Source of the DNA: Bradyrhizobium sp. 190
GTDB taxonomy: Bacteria > Pseudomonadota > Alphaproteobacteria > Rhizobiales > Xanthobacteraceae
Assembly (NCBI RefSeq): GCF_023073415.1
Contig: NZ_JADPJL010000085.1
Span: 62,001 to 126,000, forward strand
Direction: 5' to 3'
Length of the DNA stretch: 64,000 nt
The notes below the pieces were generated by a model. It did not search any database. It was not told where the DNA came from and saw only the letters and a program-made list of their open reading frames with translations. The translations under genes and the position numbers were made by a program. This document shows positions 52,862 to 60,345 of the stretch, one piece after another (the stretch's first letter is position 1; each line of letters begins with the position of its first letter).

Positions 52862-54553
52862 TCACCCCGCCATCGCCATCCCGGCTTCGTCCACCAGCTT
52901 GGCAAAGCCGTGCTCGACCACGGTGTTGCGGCCGCGGTGTTTGGCGGCGTAGAGGGCGGCGTCCGCCGCCTCGATCAGGTCGCCGGGGGTTTGTGTGTCG
53001 CTTGGCAGCGTTGCCGCCACGCCGACGCTGACGGTGACGGTGCAGTAGCTGGAGGTGATGTGCGGCAGGCCGAGGCCCTGGACGGTCGCGCGTACGGTTT
53101 CGCCGATCTCCAGCGCTCTCTGGGGGCTCGTGTTCGGCAGCAACAGGCAGAATTCCTCGCCGCCATAACGGCCGGCAAAACCCATCGTGTCGGCGGCGAT
53201 GCCGGCCAGCGCTTCACCGATCCGGGTGAGGCAGGCGTCGCCCTCGGGGTGGCCATAGGTGTCGTTGTAGAGCTTGAAGTGGTCGACATCGATCATCAAC
53301 AGCGACAGCTCGCTGTCATATTGCTGCGCCTTCAGCCATTCGAAATCGAGCCGGCTCTGGAAGCCGCGGCGGTTGGCGAGGCCCGACAGCATGTCAATCG
53401 AGGCCATCACGGTGAGCCGGTCGTTGGTGGCGACCAGCTCGCGTTCGCGCTGGCTGAGTTGGGCCGCCATCGCATTGAAGGCGCGGGCCAGCGGCATGAA
53501 TTCCGCAGGCAGGCGGCTGCGCGAGACGCGGGCCGACGAGTCGCCTTCGCCGAACCGCTTGGCCATGCCGGTCATGACTTCGATCGGGTTGATGATGAGC
53601 TTCTCTGCCCCGATCAGCGCGCCGAGCAGCACGAATAGGCAAACGAATCCGAGTTGCAGATAGGCGGTGCGGATATCGCGATTGATCGCGGCCGTCACCT
53701 TGTCCTCGTCGATGCTGACGATCAGGCGCGATTGCGTCCCGGGGATGCGCGCGAAGCTGATGGTGCGCTTGGAGCCGTCGGTGGCGGCAAAGGAAATCGA
53801 GCCCGTCTCGGAGTTGGAGCTGAGCGCCTTGTAGGTGATGGCCGACAGCAGCGGTACGTTGTCGAGGGGTTGGCCGAGCATGCTGGCCTGGTCCGGTGGT
53901 GCCGCCAGCACGACGCCGGTGCTGTCGATCAAAACAGATGAAATGCCCGGGCGTCCGCCGAGGTTGGCCATGATCTTCGACAGCCAGTCGAGATTGATGC
54001 CGGCGACGGCAACCGAATCTTCTTCCGGATTGATCGCGGAGACCGGGTAGGCCGCCATCATGATCGGACGGTTGTTGGTTTTGCCGAAGAGATAGTCGCT
54101 GAAAACGAAATCGCGGGCTTCCTGCGCCTTCTTGAAGTAGTCGCGATCGCCGATGTTGAGGCCGACCTGAATGTTCAGCGTGGAACACTGCACCACGCCT
54201 TCCTTGCTCACGAGCATGATGCTGCGGATCCAGGGCAGGTTGGCGGGCAGGCTGGCGCGCAGGATTTCGCAACTGCGCCCGATACCGCTGGAGGCGCGGA
54301 TATAGGCGGCCGATTTCAGCATCGTCTCGACGGAGGAGATCACCTCGCGCTGGGTCTCGGCGCTGTGGTGGGTGATGTTGGCGTATTCTTCTGACGCCAT
54401 CGCGATCTGTTTGGCGCGCGTGTCTTCGAGCGAGCGGACGCGCTCCAGCATCAAGGGCGCCACCAGCATCAGGGCCAGCATCGCAAGCCGCGCCCGGATT
54501 CCCAGAAGCTTCTTGAGTTTGACCCGATTGCGGTTGAAAGTAACGCCAGACAT
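52862..54553 (-). CDS. Membrane-anchored diguanylate cyclase (Cache-HAMP-GGDEF)
   Basis: A 563-aa protein from the ATG at 54553; a longer reading lies in unrelated DNA and overlaps the divergent yggS. A first span near residues 17-35, a periplasmic Cache-like sensor domain (about 40-270, with IRSIMLVSKEGVVQCST and GDRDYFKKA), a second span (LQLGFVCLFVLLGALIGAE), HAMP, and a GGDEF domain with RYGGEEFCLLLP. No RxxD inhibitory site precedes GGEEF. It makes cyclic di-GMP in response to an external signal that cannot be read from the sequence. Confidence 0.92.
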   Translation of the reverse strand: MSGVTFNRNRVKLKKLLGIRARLAMLALMLVAPLMLERVRSLEDTRAKQIAMASEEYANITHHSAETQREVISSVETMLKSAAYIRASSGIGRSCEILRASLPANLPWIRSIMLVSKEGVVQCSTLNIQVGLNIGDRDYFKKAQEARDFVFSDYLFGKTNNRPIMMAAYPVSAINPEEDSVAVAGINLDWLSKIMANLGGRPGISSVLIDSTGVVLAAPPDQASMLGQPLDNVPLLSAITYKALSSNSETGSISFAATDGSKRTISFARIPGTQSRLIVSIDEDKVTAAINRDIRTAYLQLGFVCLFVLLGALIGAEKLIINPIEVMTGMAKRFGEGDSSARVSRSRLPAEFMPLARAFNAMAAQLSQRERELVATNDRLTVMASIDMLSGLANRRGFQSRLDFEWLKAQQYDSELSLLMIDVDHFKLYNDTYGHPEGDACLTRIGEALAGIAADTMGFAGRYGGEEFCLLLPNTSPQRALEIGETVRATVQGLGLPHITSSYCTVTVSVGVAATLPSDTQTPGDLIEAADAALYAAKHRGRNTVVEHGFAKLVDEAGMAMAG

Positions 54554-54681
54554 CCTTGCCCCCCGCTCCGCAAGGTAGAGCGAAGGTTTCAAAAAGCCTT
54601 TCCCGAACTTGGTAAAATTCGAGGAAATGCCGTAAAATTTGCGGCCAGGATCGACCAAGAATAGGACATGACGCGAGAGAG

Positions 54682-55359
54682 ATGGCGACGCCGCTAACCA
54701 AGTCTTTACCAAACGGTCTGGCTCAGGTGGAGCAGGACATCGCGCGCGCGTGCAAGGAAGCGCGCCGCGAGCGCGCATCGGTGACGCTGATCGCGGTGTC
54801 GAAGACGTTTGAAGCGACAGCAATTTCGCCTGTTATCGATGCCGGACAGCGCGTGTTCGGCGAAAATCGCGTGCAGGAGGCCAAGGCGAAATGGCCGGCG
54901 CTGGTTGCAGCTCATCCCGGGATTGCATTGCATCTGATAGGGCCGCTGCAATCCAACAAGGCGAAGGAGGCCGTGGCGCTGTTCGATGCCATCCATTCGG
55001 TCGACCGGCCCAGCATTTGCGAAGCGTTAGCCAAGGAAATCAATTCGCAGAACAAACGGCCGGAATTGTTCGTTCAAATAAACACCGGTGAGGAACCGCA
55101 GAAGGCCGGCATCGCGCCTGATGAGGCCGACGCCTTTATCGCGAGCTGCCGCGACAAATACGGTCTCGTCATTTCCGGCTTGATGTGCATCCCGCCGGTC
55201 GACGAGGCGCCGGCGCCGCATTTTGCGTTGACGGCGAAGATCGCCGCGCGCAACGGGTTGAAAAATCTGTCGATGGGCATGAGTGCCGACTTCGCAGTAG
55301 CGATCCAGCTCGGCGCCACCCATGTGCGCGTGGGCTCGGCGATTTTCGGGACGCGGTAA
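54682..55359 (+). CDS. yggS: YggS-family pyridoxal-phosphate homeostasis protein
   Basis: A 225-aa TIM-barrel PLP-binding protein with the PLP Lys in LIAVSKTFEA. Further family parts: FGENRVQEAKAKWP, LHLIGPLQSNKAKEAV, VQINTGEEPQKAGI and SMGMSADFAVAIQLGATHVRVGSAIFG in two pieces. It keeps free PLP balanced. It is divergent from the diguanylate cyclase gene with a 128-base gap. Confidence 0.94.
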   Translation: MATPLTKSLPNGLAQVEQDIARACKEARRERASVTLIAVSKTFEATAISPVIDAGQRVFGENRVQEAKAKWPALVAAHPGIALHLIGPLQSNKAKEAVALFDAIHSVDRPSICEALAKEINSQNKRPELFVQINTGEEPQKAGIAPDEADAFIASCRDKYGLVISGLMCIPPVDEAPAPHFALTAKIAARNGLKNLSMGMSADFAVAIQLGATHVRVGSAIFGTR

Positions 55360-55363
55360 CTTC

Positions 55364-55389
55364 GTCGTCCCTGCGAACGCAGGGACGAC
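55364..55389. repeat. Palindromic repeat (type B), minimal copy
   Basis: GTCGTCCCTGCG-AA-CGCAGGGACGAC, a perfect 12-bp-arm palindrome, identical in core to the arms of the 31.4-kb element. It lies 4 bases after yggS and may end its transcription. Confidence 0.8.
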
Positions 55390-55405
55390 ACCGGGTGTGA
55401 CGCGC

Positions 55406-56191
55406 CTACTTAAACCCCACCGACACCTTTCCGAGCGCGCCGAAATCAACGGCGCAAAAATCACCCGATTGAATCGGCAGCGGCGCGTGGCAGGTGCCGG
55501 TCGTGACGACACGGCCGGCCTTCAACGTCACGCCAAGCTGGCGCAGTTCGTTGGCGAGCCAGGTCAGTGCAATTCTGGGGTCGCCGAGCACATTCTTGCC
55601 GTGACCAGTGAATTGCTGGCCGCGCATCGTGATGACAGGCCGTTCCTCGACAAGATCGAGCGAGCGCCAGTCCACGCTCGTCGGCGGTCCCAGCACGAAC
55701 AGATGCGCGCAGGCGTTGTCGGCAATGATCTGCGCGGCGCCGGCGCTGACGAAGTCGGCAAACCGCGAATCCGGAATCTCGATGGCCGGATGCAGCGTGT
55801 CGACCGCGTCGACGACCTGCTGCACTGTATAGGGCGTGGTGCGCGCCGGCAGATCCACGCGCATGCGAAAGGCGAATTCCGGCTCAGCGACGCGCATTTC
55901 GTTGCCCGCCATCGGAGCCGTTCCGCCATCCGATATCACGGTCTCGGCCAGGATGCGCCCGGCCATCGGGCCGTCGACGTTGATGTGCTTTTGTCCGGCC
56001 TCGCTGGTGGCCGCGATCTTCCAGCCGAACAGACTTTCAGACGAATATTTTTCGATTCCAGCCTGGATCGCATAGGCCTCGATGCGGTCGCGCGGCCGCA
56101 GTCTATCGTCGAGGCCGGAGAATTTGGTGCCGGCGCGCCAGTGGTCGTGCAGCGTCTTTGACGCGGCTGCTATCGCGTTCTTGTCGAGCAT
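55406..56191 (-). CDS. 2-keto-4-pentenoate hydratase family protein
   Basis: A 261-aa FAH/hydratase-like enzyme. The start ATG 56191 has GAGG 9 bases upstream. Visible: YAIQAGIEKYSSESLFGWKIAATS, PEFAFRM with likely metal Glu residues, HPAIEIPDSRF and LGDPRIALTWLANEL. MhpD/DmpE-type enzymes hydrate catechol-cleavage products, but here no aromatic-degradation genes adjoin, so the substrate is unclear. It follows the L,D-transpeptidase-like gene on the same strand. Confidence 0.82.
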   Translation of the reverse strand: MLDKNAIAAASKTLHDHWRAGTKFSGLDDRLRPRDRIEAYAIQAGIEKYSSESLFGWKIAATSEAGQKHINVDGPMAGRILAETVISDGGTAPMAGNEMRVAEPEFAFRMRVDLPARTTPYTVQQVVDAVDTLHPAIEIPDSRFADFVSAGAAQIIADNACAHLFVLGPPTSVDWRSLDLVEERPVITMRGQQFTGHGKNVLGDPRIALTWLANELRQLGVTLKAGRVVTTGTCHAPLPIQSGDFCAVDFGALGKVSVGFK

Positions 56192-56205
56192 TGTTTTCAT
56201 CCTCA

Positions 56206-56775
56206 TCAGCCGATCATGATTTTCGTCTGCGGGCCCATTCGCCGCAACAGCCGCAGCATGGCGGATTTCGTCATCGAAACGCATCCCGCGGTCGGCGAGA
56301 AATTGGACCGCGCCAGATGCAGGAACACAGCACTGCCGCGGCCGGCTACCCGCGGGCCGGCGTTGTGATCGATTTCGACGATGAAATCGTAGAGGTGGTC
56401 CTCGCGCGTCAGCCGGTCGCCGGGCTGGTCGCGGACCAGACGGATCGGCTGATTGTAATGGCGGTCCTGCGGGTCCTCGCACCAGGCGTCTTCGGGCCGG
56501 ATCGGCCGGACCGGCAGATAGGTCCGCGGTCGAGCGTGGCGGTCGGCACGCCACCACAATTGCAGCGGACGGTACGTGCCCCTCGGGGTGCCGCCGTCGC
56601 CCTCCCGTTTGTTGGCGAGGATGCCGCCGCGACCAAGTGCCACCGGCACGGTCCAGCCGTCCGCAGTCAGCCAGCCCCGGCGCGGGTCGCCGGCAGCCCT
56701 CTGGACCCGAATTGCCGTCAGCGGCCGATCACGCGCAGCTGTCTTATAAGTGATTGAAATAGTGTTGCTTTCCAT
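56206..56775 (-). CDS. L,D-transpeptidase (YkuD-fold) family protein
   Basis: A 189-aa protein from the ATG at 56775. The YkuD catalytic pattern is present: a His in VFLHLARS, then TAGCVSM with the nucleophile Cys near the C-terminus. No signal peptide is visible, which is unusual for a cell-wall enzyme; it may start further upstream or use another route. The remaining chain includes GGTPRGTYRPLQLWW and DFIVEIDHN. It lies upstream of the hydratase gene. Confidence 0.78.
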   Translation of the reverse strand: MESNTISITYKTAARDRPLTAIRVQRAAGDPRRGWLTADGWTVPVALGRGGILANKREGDGGTPRGTYRPLQLWWRADRHARPRTYLPVRPIRPEDAWCEDPQDRHYNQPIRLVRDQPGDRLTREDHLYDFIVEIDHNAGPRVAGRGSAVFLHLARSNFSPTAGCVSMTKSAMLRLLRRMGPQTKIMIG

Positions 56776-57045
56776 TCCAATGCCCGAATCCTGGGATTGC
56801 CTGCCCGGCCACGATTGTCCTATGGACGCCATTACAGGACATTCGTCCAAACGCGCCTCAAATTTGGGATAGACTGCGGTTCGGCTTGAGAATCTGTAAC
56901 AATTTCCTACCTCAATGCGAGTCAGTACTCTGATGACCCGGCTTGCTCGCGAAGTTTGCCTGCGAATCAGGTTGTCACCGACCAAGACCCGGCTTGAGAC
57001 GCTTCCACTTGTGTCCGCCGCCTGCCCTCAAGAGGATCGTATCCT

Positions 57046-57732
57046 ATGCCCAATGCCCGCAAGATCCTGATCGTGGATGACGACACCGATCTGCGCGACA
57101 CGCTGGTCGAGCAACTATCGTTGCACGAGGAGTTCGAAGCTTCCGCTGTCGATACCGGGGCCAAGGGCGCCAGCGCCGCCAAAGCCAATTCCCCCGATCT
57201 GGTGCTGATGGATGTCGGCTTGCCGGATACCGACGGAAGGGAAGTCGTGCGCAGCCTCCGCAAGGGCGGCTTCAAGGCGCCGATCATCATGCTGACTGGC
57301 CACGACACCGATTCGGACACCATTTTGGGGCTCGAATCGGGCGCCAATGATTACGTCGCAAAACCGTTCCGGTTCGCCGTTCTGCTCGCCCGGATCAGGG
57401 CACAGCTCCGCCAGCACGAGGCCAGCGAGGACGCGGTGTTTTCGGTCGGTCCCTACAGCTTCCGGCCCGGCTCCAAGATGCTGACCGCCGCCAATGCCAG
57501 AAAAGTGCGGCTGACCGAGAAGGAAACCGCGATCCTGCGCTTCCTGTATCGCGCCGGCCAGTTGCCGGTGTCGCGCGAGACGCTGCTGCAGGAAGTCTGG
57601 GGCTACAATTCGGGCGTCACCACGCACACGCTGGAAACCCATATCTATCGTCTGCGGCAGAAGATCGAGAAAGATGCGGCCAACCCGGAAATCCTGGTGA
57701 CGGAAGCCGGTGGCTACAAGCTGGTGCCGTGA
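57046..57732 (+). CDS. OmpR-family response regulator
   Basis: A 228-aa DNA-binding response regulator. Receiver: VDDDTDL acidic pair, phospho-Asp in LMDVGLP, Thr/Lys in MLTGHD and AKPF. The OmpR-type winged helix covers about 130-228 (RLTEKETAILRFLYRAGQ, HTLETHIYRLRQKIE, AGGYKLV). No kinase is adjacent; a cyclic-nucleotide-binding protein follows on the same strand. The 270 bases before it show no recognisable gene. Confidence 0.92.
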   Translation: MPNARKILIVDDDTDLRDTLVEQLSLHEEFEASAVDTGAKGASAAKANSPDLVLMDVGLPDTDGREVVRSLRKGGFKAPIIMLTGHDTDSDTILGLESGANDYVAKPFRFAVLLARIRAQLRQHEASEDAVFSVGPYSFRPGSKMLTAANARKVRLTEKETAILRFLYRAGQLPVSRETLLQEVWGYNSGVTTHTLETHIYRLRQKIEKDAANPEILVTEAGGYKLVP

Positions 57733-57783
57733 TACGATTCGTAGCCACGATTCGTAATTTTGGCGCATCCTGGTCACAGGTCC

Positions 57784-58224
57784 ATGTCGATCGAAGATGA
57801 TGTAGCCCTGCTCGAGCGGGTCCCGACACTGCGTCTGTTGGGAACGACGGCTTTGCGCATGCTGGCGATCGGCTCGGAGCAGCGCGATTTCTCGCCCGGC
57901 GATTATCTGTTCAATGCCGGCGACGAAGCGGATGCCGGCTATATCGTTCAACGCGGCGCGATCCGCGTCGAGGACGGCGGCGCCGAAGTCGTTGCGGGCC
58001 CCGGTGCCCTGATCGGCGAACTGGCGCTGATCGTTGCGATGAAGCGGCCGTCCAGCGCGGTCGCGCTTGATCATTCCTCGGTCATCCGAGTGGCGCGCAG
58101 CCTGTTTCAACGCGTACTCGAAAGTGATCCCGGCGCCGCGCGCCGACTGCGCGACGAACTCGCCACCCGCACCAGCCAGCTCGCCAGCGATATTCTGATG
58201 GCCGGCGCCAAGCTGAGTATTTGA
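57784..58224 (+). CDS. Cyclic-nucleotide-binding-domain protein
   Basis: A 146-aa protein consisting almost entirely of a CAP-type nucleotide-binding fold: FSPGDYLFNAGDEADAGYIV, ALIGELALIVAMKRPSSAV and a C-terminal helix. No DNA-binding domain follows, so it probably acts through protein contacts. The start ATG 57784 removes an 8-residue extension. It lies 51 bases after the response regulator and may share its transcript. Confidence 0.85.
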   Translation: MSIEDDVALLERVPTLRLLGTTALRMLAIGSEQRDFSPGDYLFNAGDEADAGYIVQRGAIRVEDGGAEVVAGPGALIGELALIVAMKRPSSAVALDHSSVIRVARSLFQRVLESDPGAARRLRDELATRTSQLASDILMAGAKLSI

Positions 58225-58235
58225 ATCTCGCTATC

Positions 58236-58376
58236 CGTCGTCCCGGACAAGCGAGCGGAGCGGCGCGATCCGGGACCCATACGCCGCGACTGTTGTTGTC
58301 CAGGCAGGATGGTCGCCGACATTCCGTCAACAATTGGCGACGGTGGCTATGGGTCTCTGCGTTCGCAGGGACGACG
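58236..58376. repeat. Type B-related repeat with CGTCCCGGAC arm
   Basis: It begins CGTCGTCCCGGACAAGCGAG and includes GATCCGGGACCCATA. It ends CTATGGGTCTCTGCGTTCGC and AGGGACGACG, matching the type B arm with a base change. It occupies the gap before the convergent xth gene. Confidence 0.65.
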
Positions 58377-58382
58377 AAGCAG

Positions 58383-59198
58383 CTACACGTCCAGCGTCAC
58401 CGTCACCGGCACGTGGTCGGACGGGCGCTCCCAGCTTCGGGCATCGCGGGTGATCTTGAAATCGGTGACACCGTCTTTCAGCGCGCGCGAGACCCAGATG
58501 TGGTCGAGCCGCCGGCCACGGTCGCCCACCGTCCAGTCGGCGGCACGGTAGCTCCACCACGTATAGACCTTTTCCGAAAGCGGAATCCGCTCGCGCGCGA
58601 CGTCGAACCATTCGCCGTGGGCCTGCGCGGCCAGGAGCTTCTCGCATTCGATCGGCGTGTGCGAGACGACCTTCAAAAGCTGCTTGTGCGACCACACGTC
58701 GTTCTCATGGGGAGCGACGTTGAGGTCGCCGACCAGGATATGCCGGTCGTCGCCGCGCGGATGCAGCGGTTCGCACGCCTTCATCTCGTCGAGAAATTTC
58801 AGCTTGTGATCGAACTTTGGATTGAGGGCGGGATCGGGAATGTCGCCGCCGGCCGGAACGTAGAAATTGTGCAGCACCAGCGGCTTCGCAAGCTGCGCCT
58901 TTTCGCCGAACGCCACCGAGATGTGACGCGAATCGATCTTGTCGCAGAAGGTTCTGATATCGGTGGCCTCGAACGGTAGTTTCGAGACGATGGCGACGCC
59001 GTGATAGCCCTTCTGTCCGTTCAGTGCGACGTGCTCATAGCCGAGACGCTTGAAGCGCTTCAGCGGGAAAGCGTCGTCGATGCATTTGGTTTCCTGCAGG
59101 CACAGCACGTCCGGCCGCGCCGATTTGAGGAATTTGGCGACGATGTCGATGCGCAGGCGCACCGAGTTGATATTCCAAGTTGTCAGGGAAAAGCGCAT
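58383..59198 (-). CDS. xth: Exodeoxyribonuclease III
   Basis: A 271-aa Mg-dependent AP endonuclease/3'-5' exonuclease. Catalytic blocks: TTWNINSVRLR, CLQETKCIDDAF, GDLNVAPHENDVW and the C-terminal RLDHIWVS with SDHVPV. Length and motifs match XthA. It repairs abasic sites. Confidence 0.95.
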   Translation of the reverse strand: MRFSLTTWNINSVRLRIDIVAKFLKSARPDVLCLQETKCIDDAFPLKRFKRLGYEHVALNGQKGYHGVAIVSKLPFEATDIRTFCDKIDSRHISVAFGEKAQLAKPLVLHNFYVPAGGDIPDPALNPKFDHKLKFLDEMKACEPLHPRGDDRHILVGDLNVAPHENDVWSHKQLLKVVSHTPIECEKLLAAQAHGEWFDVARERIPLSEKVYTWWSYRAADWTVGDRGRRLDHIWVSRALKDGVTDFKITRDARSWERPSDHVPVTVTLDV

Positions 59199-59260
59199 GA
59201 GGACCGTGTACTACCACGGTTCGCGATGACGTCGCCCTGCTTGTCCACAGGTGGAATTTC

Positions 59261-59385
59261 GTAGGGTAGGCAAAGGCGCGTCTGCGCCGTGCCGACCATC
59301 TATCGAACCGCGACACTGTTGGTGGGCACGCAGAGCCTGTCATCGGGCGCGCATTCGCGCGACCCGTTGGCTTTGCCCACCCTAC
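59261..59385. repeat. Type A repeat with a nested second repeat
   Basis: GTAGGGTAGGCAAAG opens it and CTTTGCCCACCCTAC closes it at 59385. Nested near its 3' arm, at 59334-59372, is the AGCCTGTCATCGGGC ... GACCCGTTGGCT segment that is also found alone at 19718. The composite occupies the gap between lolA and xth. Confidence 0.72.
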
Positions 59386-59410
59386 GGGAAGAATGGAGAA
59401 GGCGCACCGT

Positions 59411-60220
59411 TCAGTTCGCCGGAGTGATGTAGTTGGTGAAGTCGATCTTGAAGAGGCCGGGATCGACCTTCTTGGTCGAGTCCAGATTGTAGACCGCAAC
59501 CGTGGTGTCGTAGCCCTGCGGGTCGGTCACTGTCCATTGCTTGAGCTGGCCGTCCTTGACGCCGACCATGAGCATCAGCCGACTGGTGCCGATCAGGGCC
59601 TGCTTCTCCTCGATGGTGACGCTGATGTAGACGTCATCGGCCGTGACGCTGACGACATTGGTGTCCTTCAGCAGATCGATCCGGTCCGACAGCAGGAAGC
59701 GCAGCGGCGTCTGCGATAGCGGATAGATGTCCTGGGTCGCAAGCTTCGTATCGCGGACCGCCAGCGACGAGCCGTCGGCGATGATCGCGATCGGGCTGGG
59801 CGCATCGTATTCGAAGCGCACCTTGCCCGGCTTCTGGATGTAGAAATCGCCCTTGGTCTTGCTGCCGTCGGGGCCGACCTGGACGAAATTTCCAACCAGC
59901 GTCTGCAGCGAGGACAGATAGGAACTGACCCGGGCAGCCTGCGCCTTCTGGTTGGCGTCGAAGGTTGCAAAAACATTGGCCGGGACATTGCGGTTCGGGT
60001 TGGGAATCACCGGGTTCGGCGGCGTTTGGGTGGCGCCGGTAGTCATCGGCCCCTTGTTGTCCTGCGCACTCATCTGCACGCCGCCCTCGCGCGCCTTGGG
60101 CGCGGGCTTCGGAACCGGCACGGTCTGCGAGAGAGCCGGCGTCGCGAAGCCCGCGATGGATGTGGCGATCAAAAGGGCCAGTCCGGAGCGGAGCCCGCGA
60201 TGGGTGGGTTGTTGTGTCAT
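59411..60220 (-). CDS. lolA: Outer-membrane lipoprotein carrier LolA
   Basis: A 269-aa periplasmic carrier with signal peptide (RSGLALLIATSIAGFATPALSQ), a Pro-rich linker of about 50 residues, then the LolA fold: LVGNFVQVGPDGSKTKGDFYI, PGKVRFEYDAPSPIAIIAD split over two strands, and YDTTVAVYNLD. It transports lipoproteins to the outer membrane. It is next to ftsK, a normal neighbour. Confidence 0.9.
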   Translation of the reverse strand: MTQQPTHRGLRSGLALLIATSIAGFATPALSQTVPVPKPAPKAREGGVQMSAQDNKGPMTTGATQTPPNPVIPNPNRNVPANVFATFDANQKAQAARVSSYLSSLQTLVGNFVQVGPDGSKTKGDFYIQKPGKVRFEYDAPSPIAIIADGSSLAVRDTKLATQDIYPLSQTPLRFLLSDRIDLLKDTNVVSVTADDVYISVTIEEKQALIGTSRLMLMVGVKDGQLKQWTVTDPQGYDTTVAVYNLDSTKKVDPGLFKIDFTNYITPAN

Positions 60221-60345
60221 CAGGTATTTCAGATCTCTATTCGACGAGGCATCCCGCTGCCGGCTATTTTATCGTGCTTTCGACCAAAGGAGATATCGTT
60301 TTTCCGTGAAAATAGTTGCGCCGAATCCGCATTTGGCGCCGGCAC

